Positions 12,601 to 24,100 of a stretch of 64,000 nucleotides of DNA are shown here, one piece after another. The DNA is from Meandrina meandrites (Eukaryota; Cnidaria; Anthozoa; Scleractinia; Meandrinidae), in NCBI GenBank assembly GCA_963693305.1, contig OY855913.1:23068614-23132613 (forward strand), given 5' to 3'. Made by a program: the position numbers and the translations under genes. Numbering within the stretch: position 1 is the stretch's first letter; each line of letters begins with the position of its first letter. The notes under the pieces are model-generated. The model was not told the origin of the DNA, made no database searches, and worked only from the letters and a program-made list of their open reading frames with translations.

Positions 12601-15600
12601 CGATTGAATCAGTAGCTGTGCCATTGCAAGTGAAACATTTATACTGAAGCGAAAGAATGCAGAAGATGGCCTGAAAGCTCCAGTGCGATGTCGCGCGATC
12701 AATATTTTCAGTCGGAGACTCGCAAAATAAGTTGCACTGATGTACGCACGCAAAGCTGGTGACGCAACACTGTGACGGTCAAAAACGGAGAAAACTTTAG
12801 CAGACAACAGCCACGATCACATAACTCAGTTCGGCCAAAACATATCAAAACTAGAACGCAAGTTGTAGAAGTTGAAAAATACACGTAACCTGGCTCATGA
12901 TTTTCCGAGCTCGATCATATCACGAAATTGGTGTAATGTTACTTTCAGTTTATAAACATGCACTGTTATTCGTCCTGAGCTAGCGGGTATCTTTTTCAGA
13001 GTGCAAAAAACTATTCCAGCTGCCTAATAAAATCTTCCGGCTAAGGAGGGCAGAAGTATTGAGAGCACAGGAAAGAACGAGAGGGAAGTCGTGATGTACG
13101 ACAAACTGATCAAGTGAAAAAAGCAAATATGAGGCCTTTACACCAGGGCGAATAATTCAACGGACGAAAGTTTGAAAAAGGAGGCCGAAGGGAAGTTATA
13201 CCGACTAAAAAAAAAATAAAAAGACAGAAAAAAAATGGAAAAAAGCGTCGGAATTCCGGGGAAGAATTATCCGGCCCCCAAGCCCGCTGGAGGATAATTC
13301 CTTGAGTGGCAAACTCGAATCTTCCACCCGGGGAGAGGTTATCCGGCCCCCAAACCATTTAGGATAACCCCTGAAAGTATGGATTCGAACCCGCGACTCG
13401 GAGATGATCAAGCTAAATCAGCCGCGCAGCGGCGATTCCACTTGGCCACCTCGAAATCCCTTGGGCTGTTGGCAAAAATATTGCCTGTTTATAGTTAGGT
13501 GTTAATTAACTTCCGCCGGAAACTGAGTGAAATCGAGTGCGCACTCGGGTAAAATGGGCTAAAACCTTTTAAAAAGGATTTAAATCCCACATTTACTTCA
13601 CGTCAGGGGAATTTAATCTTTCACGCCAGGGAAAGTCGACATCGCTCAAACATCAGGCCAACGCTTCTGCAGAGAAAACGAACCACATTTAGACCAGGAG
13701 CTCGACTTCCAGCTGAACAACAGCAAACATCAAACCGTTTCCAGCAAATTACAATATGAGGCTGTTTTCTTTGCTGGTAGTTTTATAATCAGTTGCGTTT
13801 AGAATATTAAGAATGAAAGTGCCAACGAAAATTCATGTGTTTACGTTAAATTCATGAAGTGCTTCTTTTTAAAGAAACTTCAGCCAATTTAAATACGCAG
13901 ACTGATTAATACGTGCGAAAGCCTTTGTTTAACGTAAAGTAAATGTGTACTTCACAGTTCGGTCTATAATTGTTCGTTAGCACTTTCACTTTATCTCCAA
14001 TTTTGACTGAATGATAGTACTCAGCCAACGCAGAAACGTACGTGAACGATATTTAAAAATATTTAAATTGTGCGTGAAAATAACTAGTGATTCAGTCTTG
14101 CTTTCTTTTAAAGTCAACAAAATGTCACATATGAATCATTTCATATACATTACATCAAAACCAATATCCCCACACTCCAGATTTTCAATGCGAAAGCCGA
14201 CGATGTACTGCCACGCCCAGAATCTGTATACTATAGTCGTATTTTGGGCCGTCACTACAGCTGGCTCAGGTATTCTGGATGCGACACAAATAACGACAAC
14301 AGAATTTAGAAGTATGATCTTATCACAATGCCTGCAGAGGAAGAAGACGGAGGCTAAAACACGAAGAGGGCCTCTCGCGCATTAATACTTACAGGACGAA
14401 ACACAATTCAGTTCGAATACCGCAGGCAACACGGATCTGCCAAAGCACAGTAACCACGTACGTATCACTGTGGAACAGCTTTCCCTGTGAGAGTTGACTG
14501 CACAACGCCTACGGCGAGCGCGCACACGGTCAGAAAAATTATACACGGTGAAAATCTGAAGTTTGATTTGCGCTGGATGGATTCACTTCAGACGGTCAGA
14601 CACGTTCAGCAAGCCGGCCGCGACAAGTCCACCGATAAGAAGAATGCAAAGATACCTGAAGAGCGTGTGGCGCAGAATATAGCGGATTAAAAAACTAAAG
14701 TTAATACTCTTGCCAGATCTCCGCAGAGACGAGAAACAGACATGTGGTGGAGCAAACGATTGAATCAGTAGCTGTGCCATTGCAAGTGAAACATTTATAC
14801 TGAAGCGAAAGAATGCAGAAGATGGCCTGAAAGCTCCAGTGCGATGTCGCGCGATCAATATTTTCAGTCGGAGACTCGCAAAATAAGTTGCACTGATGTA
14901 CGCACGCAAAGCTGGTGACGCAACACTGTGACGGTCAAAAACGGAGAAAACTTTAGCAGACAACAGCCACGATCACATAACTCAGTTCGGCCAAAACATA
15001 TCAAAACTAGAACGCAAGTTGTAGAAGTTGAAAAATACACGTAACCTGGCTCATGATTTTCCGAGCTCGATCATATCACGAAATTGGTGTAATGTTACTT
15101 TCAGTTTATAAACATGCACTGTTATTCGTCCTGAGCTAGCGGGTATCTTTTTCAGAGTGCAAAAAACTATTCCAGCTGCCTAATAAAATCTTCCGGCTAA
15201 GGAGGGCAGAAGTATTGAGAGCACAGGAAAGAACGAGAGGGAAGTCGTGATGTACGACAAACTGATCAAGTGAAAAAAGCAAATATGAGGCCTTTACACC
15301 AGGGCGAATAATTCAACGGACGAAAGTTTGAAAAAGGAGGCCGAAGGGAAGTTATACCGACTAAAAAAAAAATAAAAAGACAGAAAAAAAATGGAAAAAA
15401 GCGTCGGAATTCCGGGGAAGAATTATCCGGCCCCCAAGCCCGCTGGAGGATAATTCCTTGAGTGGCAAACTCGAATCTTCCACCCGGGGAGAGGTTATCC
15501 GGCCCCCAAACCATTTAGGATAACCCCTGAAAGCATGGATTCGAACCCGCGACTCGGAGATGATCAAGCTAAATCAGCCGCGCAGCGGCGATTCCACTTG

Positions 15601-16200
15601 GCCACCTCGAAATCCCTTGGGCTGTTGGCAAAAATATTGCCTGTTTATAGTTAGGTGTTAATTAACTTCCGCCGGAAACTGAGTGAAATCGAGTGCGCAC
15701 TCGGGTAAAATGGGCTAAAACCTTTTAAAAAGGATTTAAATCCCACATTTACTTCACGTCAGTGGAATTTAATCTTTCACGCCAGGGAAAGTCGACATCG
15801 CTCAAACATCAGGCCAACGCTTCTGCAGAGAAAACGAACCACATTTAGACCAGGAGCTCGACTTCCAGCTGAACAACAGCAAACATCAAACCGTTTCCAG
15901 CAAATTACAATATGAGGCTGTTTTCTTTGCTGGTAGTTTTATAATCAGTTGCGTTTAGAATATTAAGAATGAAAGTGCCAACGAAAATTCATGTGTTTAC
16001 GTTAAATTCATGAAGTGCTTCTTTTTAAAGAAACTTCAGCCAATTTAAATACGCAGACTGATTAATACGTGCGAAAGCCTTTGTTTAACGTAAAGTAAAT
16101 GTGTACTTCACAGTTCGGTCTATAATTGTTCGTTAGCACTTTCACTTTATCTCCAATTTTGACTGAATGATAGTACTCAGCCAACGCAGAAACGTACGTG
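609..16200. repeat. Tandem array of a 2,156-2,157 bp unit, seven full copies plus a truncated eighth
   Basis: Using the recurring GGGTAAAATGGGC as anchor, units begin at 609, 2766, 4922, 7078, 9234, 11390 and 13547, with a partial unit at 15703-16200. All copies are head to tail and differ by only a few substitutions. Unit 1 has one extra A in a poly-A run near 2430. Unit 6 has one extra T near 12541. Unit 3 has an A-to-G change in its first third. Units 5 and 7 share an ATCT-to-ACCT change. Small ORFs recur in every unit (124 and 67 codons on the plus strand, 126 codons on the minus strand), but none resembles a known protein and the unit-6 insertion breaks the 126-codon one. I see no 5S rRNA, histone or spliceosomal snRNA sequence. 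The near-identity indicates recent amplification or ongoing homogenisation. Confidence 0.97.
2458..2680 (-). ncRNA. Candidate Pol III transcript (tRNA-like promoter, two hairpins, T6 terminator), repeated in each array unit
   Basis: Read on the minus strand, TGGCCAAGTGG (2667-2657) fits a Pol III A box and GGTTCGAATCC (2610-2600) is a perfect B box, at tRNA-like spacing. Downstream, two related stem-loops follow at 2588-2556 (stem GGTTATCC/GGATAACC) and 2519-2483 (stem GAATTATCC/GGATAATTC). The first run of four or more T on that strand is the T6 at 2463-2458, so an uninterrupted transcript of roughly 210-220 nt is possible. The head does not close into a normal acceptor stem, so it is tRNA-derived rather than a working tRNA. 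The same block recurs with B boxes starting at 4756, 6912, 9068, 11224, 13381 and 15537. It could instead be a fossil SINE amplified passively with the satellite. Transcription is inferred, not shown. Confidence 0.5.
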
Positions 16201-17110
16201 ATAGTTATACTTAAGTCTTTCATGGGGTGGGGACATTCGCGGAAAAGAGTTGTTTGAGGTAATGTGGAGGTGGCAAAATAGCGATTGCAGTTTTGGCAAT
16301 AATAGGAATGTTGCCAAGGAGTGGAATCTCCAAAGACAATTGTCTGTGCCCCAGTTTGGCCGCTAGCAGGTCTAAAACATAGTCGCCCACTACCTATCGG
16401 GACGATTTACCTCATTGGTTTTTAAAACAATAAATAACTGGTCATAAGATTGCTCCTAGCAATCAGTTTACAACGGGCGAAATAGAGGTTCCAGAGAGAT
16501 AGTGCCTTAACGCTAAAACAGAGGGGGCTTCTCGCTTATAAATGCTATCGAAAATATGGGTTATTTTACATCGCAGACAGTAATCTGCCTAGACATGTTG
16601 CCTACGCGGTGGGACGCACGTGTCAGCTAGTGTTGGAGTTCATGGCGCCGATGTACTGCACTACAACTGTCTCGTGCTCATTGGTCGAGAGAAATGATCG
16701 ACAGGAGTGTAGACCATAAAATGTCCTAACCGATGACTCAAATGCAAGGTAAACATAGGAATAACTTGTCTTTTAAGCACAGAAGTAATTGAGGGATGAC
16801 GTGAAAAGATGGTTTCTCGCGTGCACGGGAATTCACAGAAAACCAGTAGCGATGGAGTTGCGTTCGGAATCAGAAGTGCAGGACGTTACGATATGGTGAA
16901 AATCAAACTGACGGTTGCCTGTCGACAGCCGCCCCGCTTCCCTCAAAAAAGTACACAGGCCAACCGACGGAGTTGTAAAGAGTTCGTAATTCCGCTTTTG
17001 ACTCGGTCTCTTATCATCCAGTGAAAGCAACAATTAGAAAGAAAGTACTCGGAGAACCTGGGAACTAGCATCGTGATTGGTTTGTTTTCGGCGTCTGCTT
17101 GGGACTTCTA
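16201..17110. other. Diverged flank of the array, no gene recognised
   Basis: Identity to the array unit stops at 16200/16201. Scattered weaker similarity to the middle of the unit remains further right. For example, CTAAAACAGAGGGGGCTTCT near 16515 resembles the unit's CTAAAACACGAAGAGGGCCT, and GGTGAAAATC recurs near 16895. This suggests an old, decayed copy. Two overlapping ORFs on opposite strands (16809-17024 and 16833-17033) show no family features. Confidence 0.4.
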
Positions 17111-17714
17111 CAATCTAGTTTTCACTGGATCATAAGCGACGGAGTCACGAGTCGCTAGCGAAAGCCAGTCTTCATACGCTAGTGAATTGCGGTATACCTT
17201 TTGTGCCTCAGCAATCTAGTTTTCACTGGATCATAAGCGACGGAGTCACGAGTCGCTAGCGAAAGCCAGTCTTCATACGCTAGTGAATTGCGGTATACCT
17301 TTTGTGCCTCAGCAATCTAGTTTTCACTGGATCATGAGCGACGGAGCCACGAGTCGCTAGCGAAAGCCAGTCTTCATACGCTAGTGAATTGCGGTATACC
17401 TTTTGTGCCTCAGCAATCTAGTTTTCACTGGATCATAAGCGACGGAGTCACGAGTCGCTAGCGAAAGCCAGTCTTCATACGCTAGTGAATTGCGGTATAC
17501 CTTTTGCCTCAGCAATCTAGTTTTCACTGGATCATAAGCGACGGAGTCACGAGTCGCTAGCGAAAGCCAGTCTTTATACGCTAGTGAATTGCGGTATACC
17601 TTTTGTGCCTCAGCAATCTAGTTTTCACTGGATCATAAGCGACGGAGTCACGAGTCGCTAGCGAAAGCCAGTCTTTATACGCCAGTGAATTGCGGTAAAC
17701 CTTTTGTGCCTCAG
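17111..17714. repeat. 101 bp minisatellite, six copies
   Basis: CAATCTAGTTTTCACTGG recurs at 17111, 17212, 17313, 17414, 17513 and 17614, a 101 bp period. One copy is 99 bp because a TG is missing. Copies differ by only a few substitutions. Each unit contains short self-complementary stretches, for example AGCGAC...GTCGCT around the GGAGTCAC core. It lies just beyond the 3' end of the HADHB gene. Confidence 0.97.
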
Positions 17715-17885
17715 CTATTTTTTTTTTTGAACAATTCTATCCTCACCGAATTATTCAAAATTTCCAAACTTTGTAACTGGCCGTTGAACACATTCAATTT
17801 TACTGTCAGGTGGCAGCAAAGTCGTCAGAACGAGTAAAAAGCACTCCAAAAACAACAACAGCCAAAGTCCATTTACTAAACCGGC

Positions 17886-17891
17886 TTTATT
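17886..17891 (-). promoter_or_regulatory. Poly(A) signal of HADHB
   Basis: AATAAA on the minus strand, about 217 bp beyond the HADHB stop codon, the only good candidate between the stop and the minisatellite. It implies a short 3' UTR covering about 17870-18107. Confidence 0.7.
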
Positions 17892-18107
17892 AGTTGGTTT
17901 TTAATACAAATGAGCCAATAACACGATTTGAACGAGACTAGTACCACAAATACTTTATCAGCTCCTACTGCATCGCACACTGCAGAAATATCCTTCAAGG
18001 ATTATGTGGCATGCAGTTTTTTAACGAGCGTTTACTTAGGATCTGCAAGTGACTGGCAGAGAGTACCAGCACAACAGGAATATTGTGTCTTCTTAGAAAA
18101 CTTCACT

Positions 18108-21100
18108 TTAAGATGGGTATCGTTCCACAATCATACCGTGACCCTGGAAGAAAGCAAAATTGTCAAGGTTTTGAGATATCAATTCTCCTTACTGAACGTC
18201 ATACAGTTGTTTTAATGTGGTTGCGAGAATTTGGTCATACTTCAAGACAATGCTCCATTTCTGCCGCTCTCCCGAGTTCAGCCTTTGTTCCTTTCCCGTA
18301 AGAGATTCGGGGAGGAGCGCGGGCTCATTTCCTAACCAGCGGCTGGCAATCGAGCCCAGCTCTCCCCCAAATAAAACATCCTCAGTAAAAGCCTTGTATC
18401 GATGATAATCAAACAAAACACGTGACTACTGGAAACGTAGTGAGCGTAAACGTGCACAAGGTTCAGCCTCATTCTCGTCCCCAGAGCCCACGATACTTTC
18501 AGTCAGCGCCAACCTCGCTCCCATGCCCTTTTCCTGTTTCAAGTCTACTTACCAGACCTCCAGCAGCACAAGCAGCGACGAGCCCGTATTTACCGCCCTC
18601 CTTTTGAAGTCGGTTAGCAGCTGTGGTAACAAGTCGAACACCAGTGGCGCCAAACGGATGGCCAATAGACAGCGAGCCGCCCCACGTGTTGAATTTGTCC
18701 ATTGGTGGCACGCCGACCTGTAAAGTAAGTTGAAAACAGTTGGAGATGTGTTGGACTGAGCCCGCGATTGATGACAAATTCTCAGAGTGCTTTGTCACAA
18801 ACGCCATTTCTGATTGGATAATAAGGATGACTCGGCCCTATCCATTATCACTATCGTTAGCCATCCTCAATTACTTAACGGCTCCTGTCAATTGTCAAGA
18901 ACTCCTTTACAAAATCAAGCCGTTATTGCTGAAACTTCCAAATCACCTTAAAAATCTATGAGAGTTTCCATGAAATCGATTTTATATTCAATAGCCAAAC
19001 ATAACAATTTGCAGGTTACTCACCTTTGAAGTCCTTCCCATGTAGTTTTGTGCAAACCAGTCAGAGTCCATGGCTTTCAGATTGGCCAAAATTTGACCCT
19101 TTAAGACGAAAAAATAGAACCCAATATCAATAGAAAGAATTCCAAGAAAAAAAGAATTTTAATGGAACTCAAAGAAAACTCACAGCAAAAGCTTCATGGT
19201 ATTCAAAAGCGTCAATGTCCTCCATCTTAAGTCCAGACTTTTCCAGAACTTTGGGTGTGGCATAAGCTGGTCTGCAAATGATAACAAAACTGATGAAACT
19301 CAAAAGCTACATAGTTCCTCTTAAAGCTTCTTCCCAGCTACTTTTCTGTTTATTTCTTTGTCTTTTTCCTCGTTTTGGATAATGAAATGAAAAAAAAAAA
19401 TTACGGATGTATCATCATTCGAAATCCATGTCAACCTTCCCCACTCTTGTTCCACTGTCCGATCATCCTATTTTACAGTTCCTTCTCAAACTCATTTATC
19501 AAGTTGAAACAAAGAAAATCATAACCTTGAAGGAGGTTTGGATACCCAGTCTTAATTAGCATAGATTTTTACGATTTTATTTCTCTGTTTACTCCTTAGT
19601 TTTTGTTTCGATTGAGAAGATATATCAAACACTCGAGACTGTTTCATCGGCTATCCAAAAACCTCGAATTTTGCCAAAAATACTCCGCTGCGTGTCGTAT
19701 TTTCAACTCTCTTCTCGGTGTTTGGATATCCTGATGAAACAGTGTCTCTTGTGTTTGATATATTACATCAAAGTTATGCTAGATTAAGGAAATACCCCAG
19801 TAAAAGCTGGTCTTTGGGATCCTGTGAAACATATACAAAGTCCCTGCAAGCAGTAAAGAAAGAATAGAAAACAATATCAGAATTAAACAGCAAAATAGAA
19901 CATCAAAAACTCCCCAAACAGTTATACATGTTGAGAACAATACAACATGGTATGACAACACCATCTTCACCTCAGGTAAGCCTTTGGTTTGAATCCCATG
20001 GCCAAAGCTTTTTCTTCACTCATAATCAAACAAGCTGAGGCTCCATCCGTCTGCAACGCAAAAAGAAAAAAAAAAGAAAGAAAATTTTGTGTCAGTGAGA
20101 GCTTTAAAACACAGATTTCTGTTATTTTTGTTGTCACATAGCCGTTGTCCCCCAGTGAGGGAGCAAAGGAGTGGTAAACTACGTGACAATCCAAATTACT
20201 GATGTAACGCCATGTTCTGTTGTCATGCAATGCTTAGTGGAGACTGGGAGAAGTGTTGATTGCCGCAGAATTTCTACTTTCCAAGTTTCCCCAAAAAGTG
20301 AAAGGAACAAATATGTTCCCTGTCCACTTTGAAGGAAAAGCTAACAAGACAACATGACTTACCAAGAAGGAAGCATTGGCAGCAGTAACAGTTCCGTGAG
20401 GTTTGATAAACGCTGGCTTTAGTTTAGCCATCTGCCCAGGAGTGGAGACGCGAATTCCATTGTCAGCTGTCACAGTTTCTGTACGGCCTAAAACAAAAAC
20501 AATAGCATATAAAATATATCCCTTCCTCTGAGTTTTGGAGAGAGATTTCTTGTTTTAATTCAGAGATACAGCGTACTCATAGTGTTTTCTCTCACACAAA
20601 GACAAGTGAAAATGAAAACAAAAGGAAAGAAAAGGAATGAGGCAGGATATGAATGTACTTGTTGTTGTTCAGTTTTTCCCTTAGTACAATTTTGATTTTC
20701 CTTTGTTCTGGTGAATAGAACACAAAGGAAAATACCACATTGTACCAAAATAAATTAAACCACAATATGTACCTACATACCAGGTACTTTGTAGGGCACG
20801 ATATCCTCCAGTTTTCCTGCCTGAAAAACAAGAGCAGAATGTTTTTATTCAGCACTAAGCTGGATAAATTTCAAAACACAACTTTTTTCCACTGGATTCG
20901 CCTTCTGTCCACACTAAAATGACTCTTAAACAGTATGTTTAGTCACCAAAAATGGAACTTTTTGAAAACGCTCTTCACAGTGGCTAAATTTGACAATGCT
21001 GGCTAGGTGTGTTATTGTGGACAGTGAACATGGAACTTTTTAAAACAGCGAGTCAAAACAGTCAAATTAGTGCATGCTCAAATAATGTGCACATGCTGTA

Positions 21101-24100
21101 GTGTGAATTTAAGCATTTCTTGTAAGACAGCATTTCAGTGTGGGCAGAGAAAATATTTGATATGTTTTTGCAGCAAAAAACATTGTTTTCAAATTTATCT
21201 GGCTTAGTGTGGGTGTATATAGCCTTAGACAAGTCCACTAAGCAGGAATGTACTATGAGTTCCAGGAAATACAGATAATGAAGCTTAGGTGACTAACCAG
21301 ACCTGCGCTTGCTAGTGGTGATATGCAGTTAAGAGTATTTGTATTTCTCCCCGGATGGGATACTAGGTTATCCCAGGGTTACACCCAGCATTAAATTTCC
21401 TGGAAAATATTTAGTGCTTGCATCTTGGTGGAGTGAGCACTGGTTGATTCGGAGTCTCCCTAAATGGGGTGCTAGGATATCCCAGGGTTACCCCCAGCAT
21501 TAAATTTCCTGGTAAACATTTACTGTATATACACCTGGGTGGAGTGAGCACTGGTTGATTCAGAGTTTAAAAATTTACTTATTAACTTCCATGTCCAAAA
21601 ATAATAATAAGTTTCCTTACACTTGCTGCTGTGTGTGCCAGGGTGTGAGACCTTAAAGCATATTCATCCTGAAAAGTAACAGAGCAGGAAAAAATGTTAG
21701 ACCAGCTTGAGACAGAATACAGCACTTCATATGGACACTCCTCTGTAGTAGAACACGACTGAGATTTTTGTAAAATTTTGCCTAATGGTTGTTTATCTTA
21801 CAGGAACTTAAAACAAATAAATAGGGGGTCCCATACCCATTTAGGAGCAGCAGCACTGAGAATCAGTGATGTCTTTATTTATTTTACAGAAAAAAGTTTT
21901 TGTTATCGCTCAATTCAAACCAAGAGAAAAAAAGATAGATCACCAAACTTATTAAAATCATTCTACTTCAAAAAAAGTACAGCATACAAGAATGTGGCTA
22001 GAGTTCAAGAATGTAGATTCAATTCAAGAGAAAGACTGCCTCTTTTAACCTGTAACAATATCCAGATTATTTTTGGTCCTTCAGTAAAGATCCGGTTTAA
22101 TCATTTTTGCCAATCAATAACCACATCTTTTGCCAACGATTTTTCACAGATTTGGAGAAAATGTAAATGTTTATTACCTGTTCCTTTCTACTGACACCAA
22201 AGGCAGCTGCTAGTCTAAGGGAAAAAGCAATTTATTTAAACAATTACAAAGAGATTAAACCAATATTAACCAATATATTTTGTTGCTATTTTATCAAGTG
22301 ATGCACAAAATAGTTAAAATTAATATAGTATTGCTGATAAAAAATTAAAGCACTTAATGTAATTTAACAGACTGAGGTAACAGCAAACAGACACATTTTT
22401 TATTCCATGGAACAGTGTGCGTTTCCAGTGGTCTGTCACAGCGCACAAGTGTAGCAGTTCTCAGTATTTTGTAGTATTGTGTTAGCATAGTGTTGGGATC
22501 TTTGACCAGTGTATCAGTGTCATCTCCAGTGGCAGAGAGATCCATGAAAACTAAAGGACTAGTAAGAATAAGGCTTGAGTTTATCGAGTAAACCCTTACA
22601 GTGGTCCTGTTCAGTGGGATGTGTTGGGGACCACTCTAGGTTGGTTCTGAGGGTTACAGCAATAACTGATGGTTTCTGTCAAATTTCTGTGTGCCTTATG
22701 AGATTTTTACATGTGTTTTGCAATATTTAAGCTGGGTCACATGGTAGCTACGGTGAAAAGAAAATATATAAAATTCTGTGCAATGAAAAGCAAGGCACAT
22801 GGGTGCTATTACAGCCAGTATGGTTTAATCAGCATTTTAGGCTGCAGATTTCTCCTCCCATTCCTTTATTTCTTTCCAAAGATGTGTCAGTGATGCAGTT
22901 TGAGGGAGTGATATGTGAGCAACACCACTTGAGACTTCATCTTTGCTACAGTAATGGTCTGAATGACCACTATACACTGTTCATTGAATTAAATGTAACC
23001 AGCTCTGTACCTGTCACCACTATGTCCCATGGTTTCACCAGTAGAAAACTCGGCAACAGCTGGCAACTGACAAAGACAAAGACAAAACAATGATCAGCAT
23101 AGTATTATCTAGTCTCAGAATTTGCAGCCTGTTTACAAGCCATAATTGGCAATGAAAATCAGCAGTAAAACTTTGAATGGGCAAGTCACCTCAGGAGAAA
23201 GAAAACTTGGTCTGATCTTGGAGAGAAGCCCAAGTCTGGCACCAAGAGATTTGGCCTGAAAAGATAAAAATACAGCAAGATAACGAGTGATGTAAAGCAG
23301 CAGTATCTAAAGGCTATGTTACACAGTGCAATGTTTCAAGTAGCTTCTCTCACAATTTGCTCTGTGCAGCCTACTGTGCAATGCAACCAGCAAAATATAA
23401 TGCAAGATAAAATGCATGAGAGATTGCACCAGCTAGACACGGTTGCCAGACATCAGTTTTCAAAATTCCCTGACTTTTTTTCTAATAAAAATTAAAATTT
23501 CCCTGAACAAATAAATACAAAAATGTCAGAAGTAGTAGCTGCCACAAGCCTTCCCTCCCCAAAAACAACATTGTTGAGATAAACTTAACCCGAAATGTTT
23601 CTTCTAGCTTTTAATGGTATTAAATCAGAGGTATTATAAATTCCTTTTTCTCTGACTTTTCTTCAAAAATCATGTCAATTTTCCATGACTCAAAATAAAA
23701 TTCCCTGACCTTGAAGAGTTTTATTTTTCCCTGACCATTTCTTGACCTATGGCAGCCCTGCTAGATTGTGCATCATATAACACAACCATTAACATCACTA
23801 TTCTACACCATGCTACTGTATTGATTCAACAAATGCTTAACTGATGCAGGCACTGTTTGACCATGCTTTACGGTGTATATGCATAACTTTAGGTGTTACC
23901 TTGTTTAAAGTAAGTAACGTTTTTCTGAGAGGTCTGCTAAGTCTAATGGGAACATCCGACATGAATTCCACTCCACCAGCAATCACTGTATCACACTGAC
24001 CACTGGCGATCAGACCAATAGCTGAAACAGAAAACAATATTCATTAGTTTACAGGAAATATACAGTATACCAATCTAAGATAACTGTGGTCAAGTCTGCA

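Noticed and set aside
16809..17033. Two overlapping ORFs of 71 and 66 codons on opposite strands
   Set aside because: Short, overlapping and without recognisable motifs or splice context.
17111..17714. CRISPR-like regular repeats
   Set aside because: The whole 101 bp period is conserved with no variable spacers, in a eukaryotic context. This is a minisatellite.
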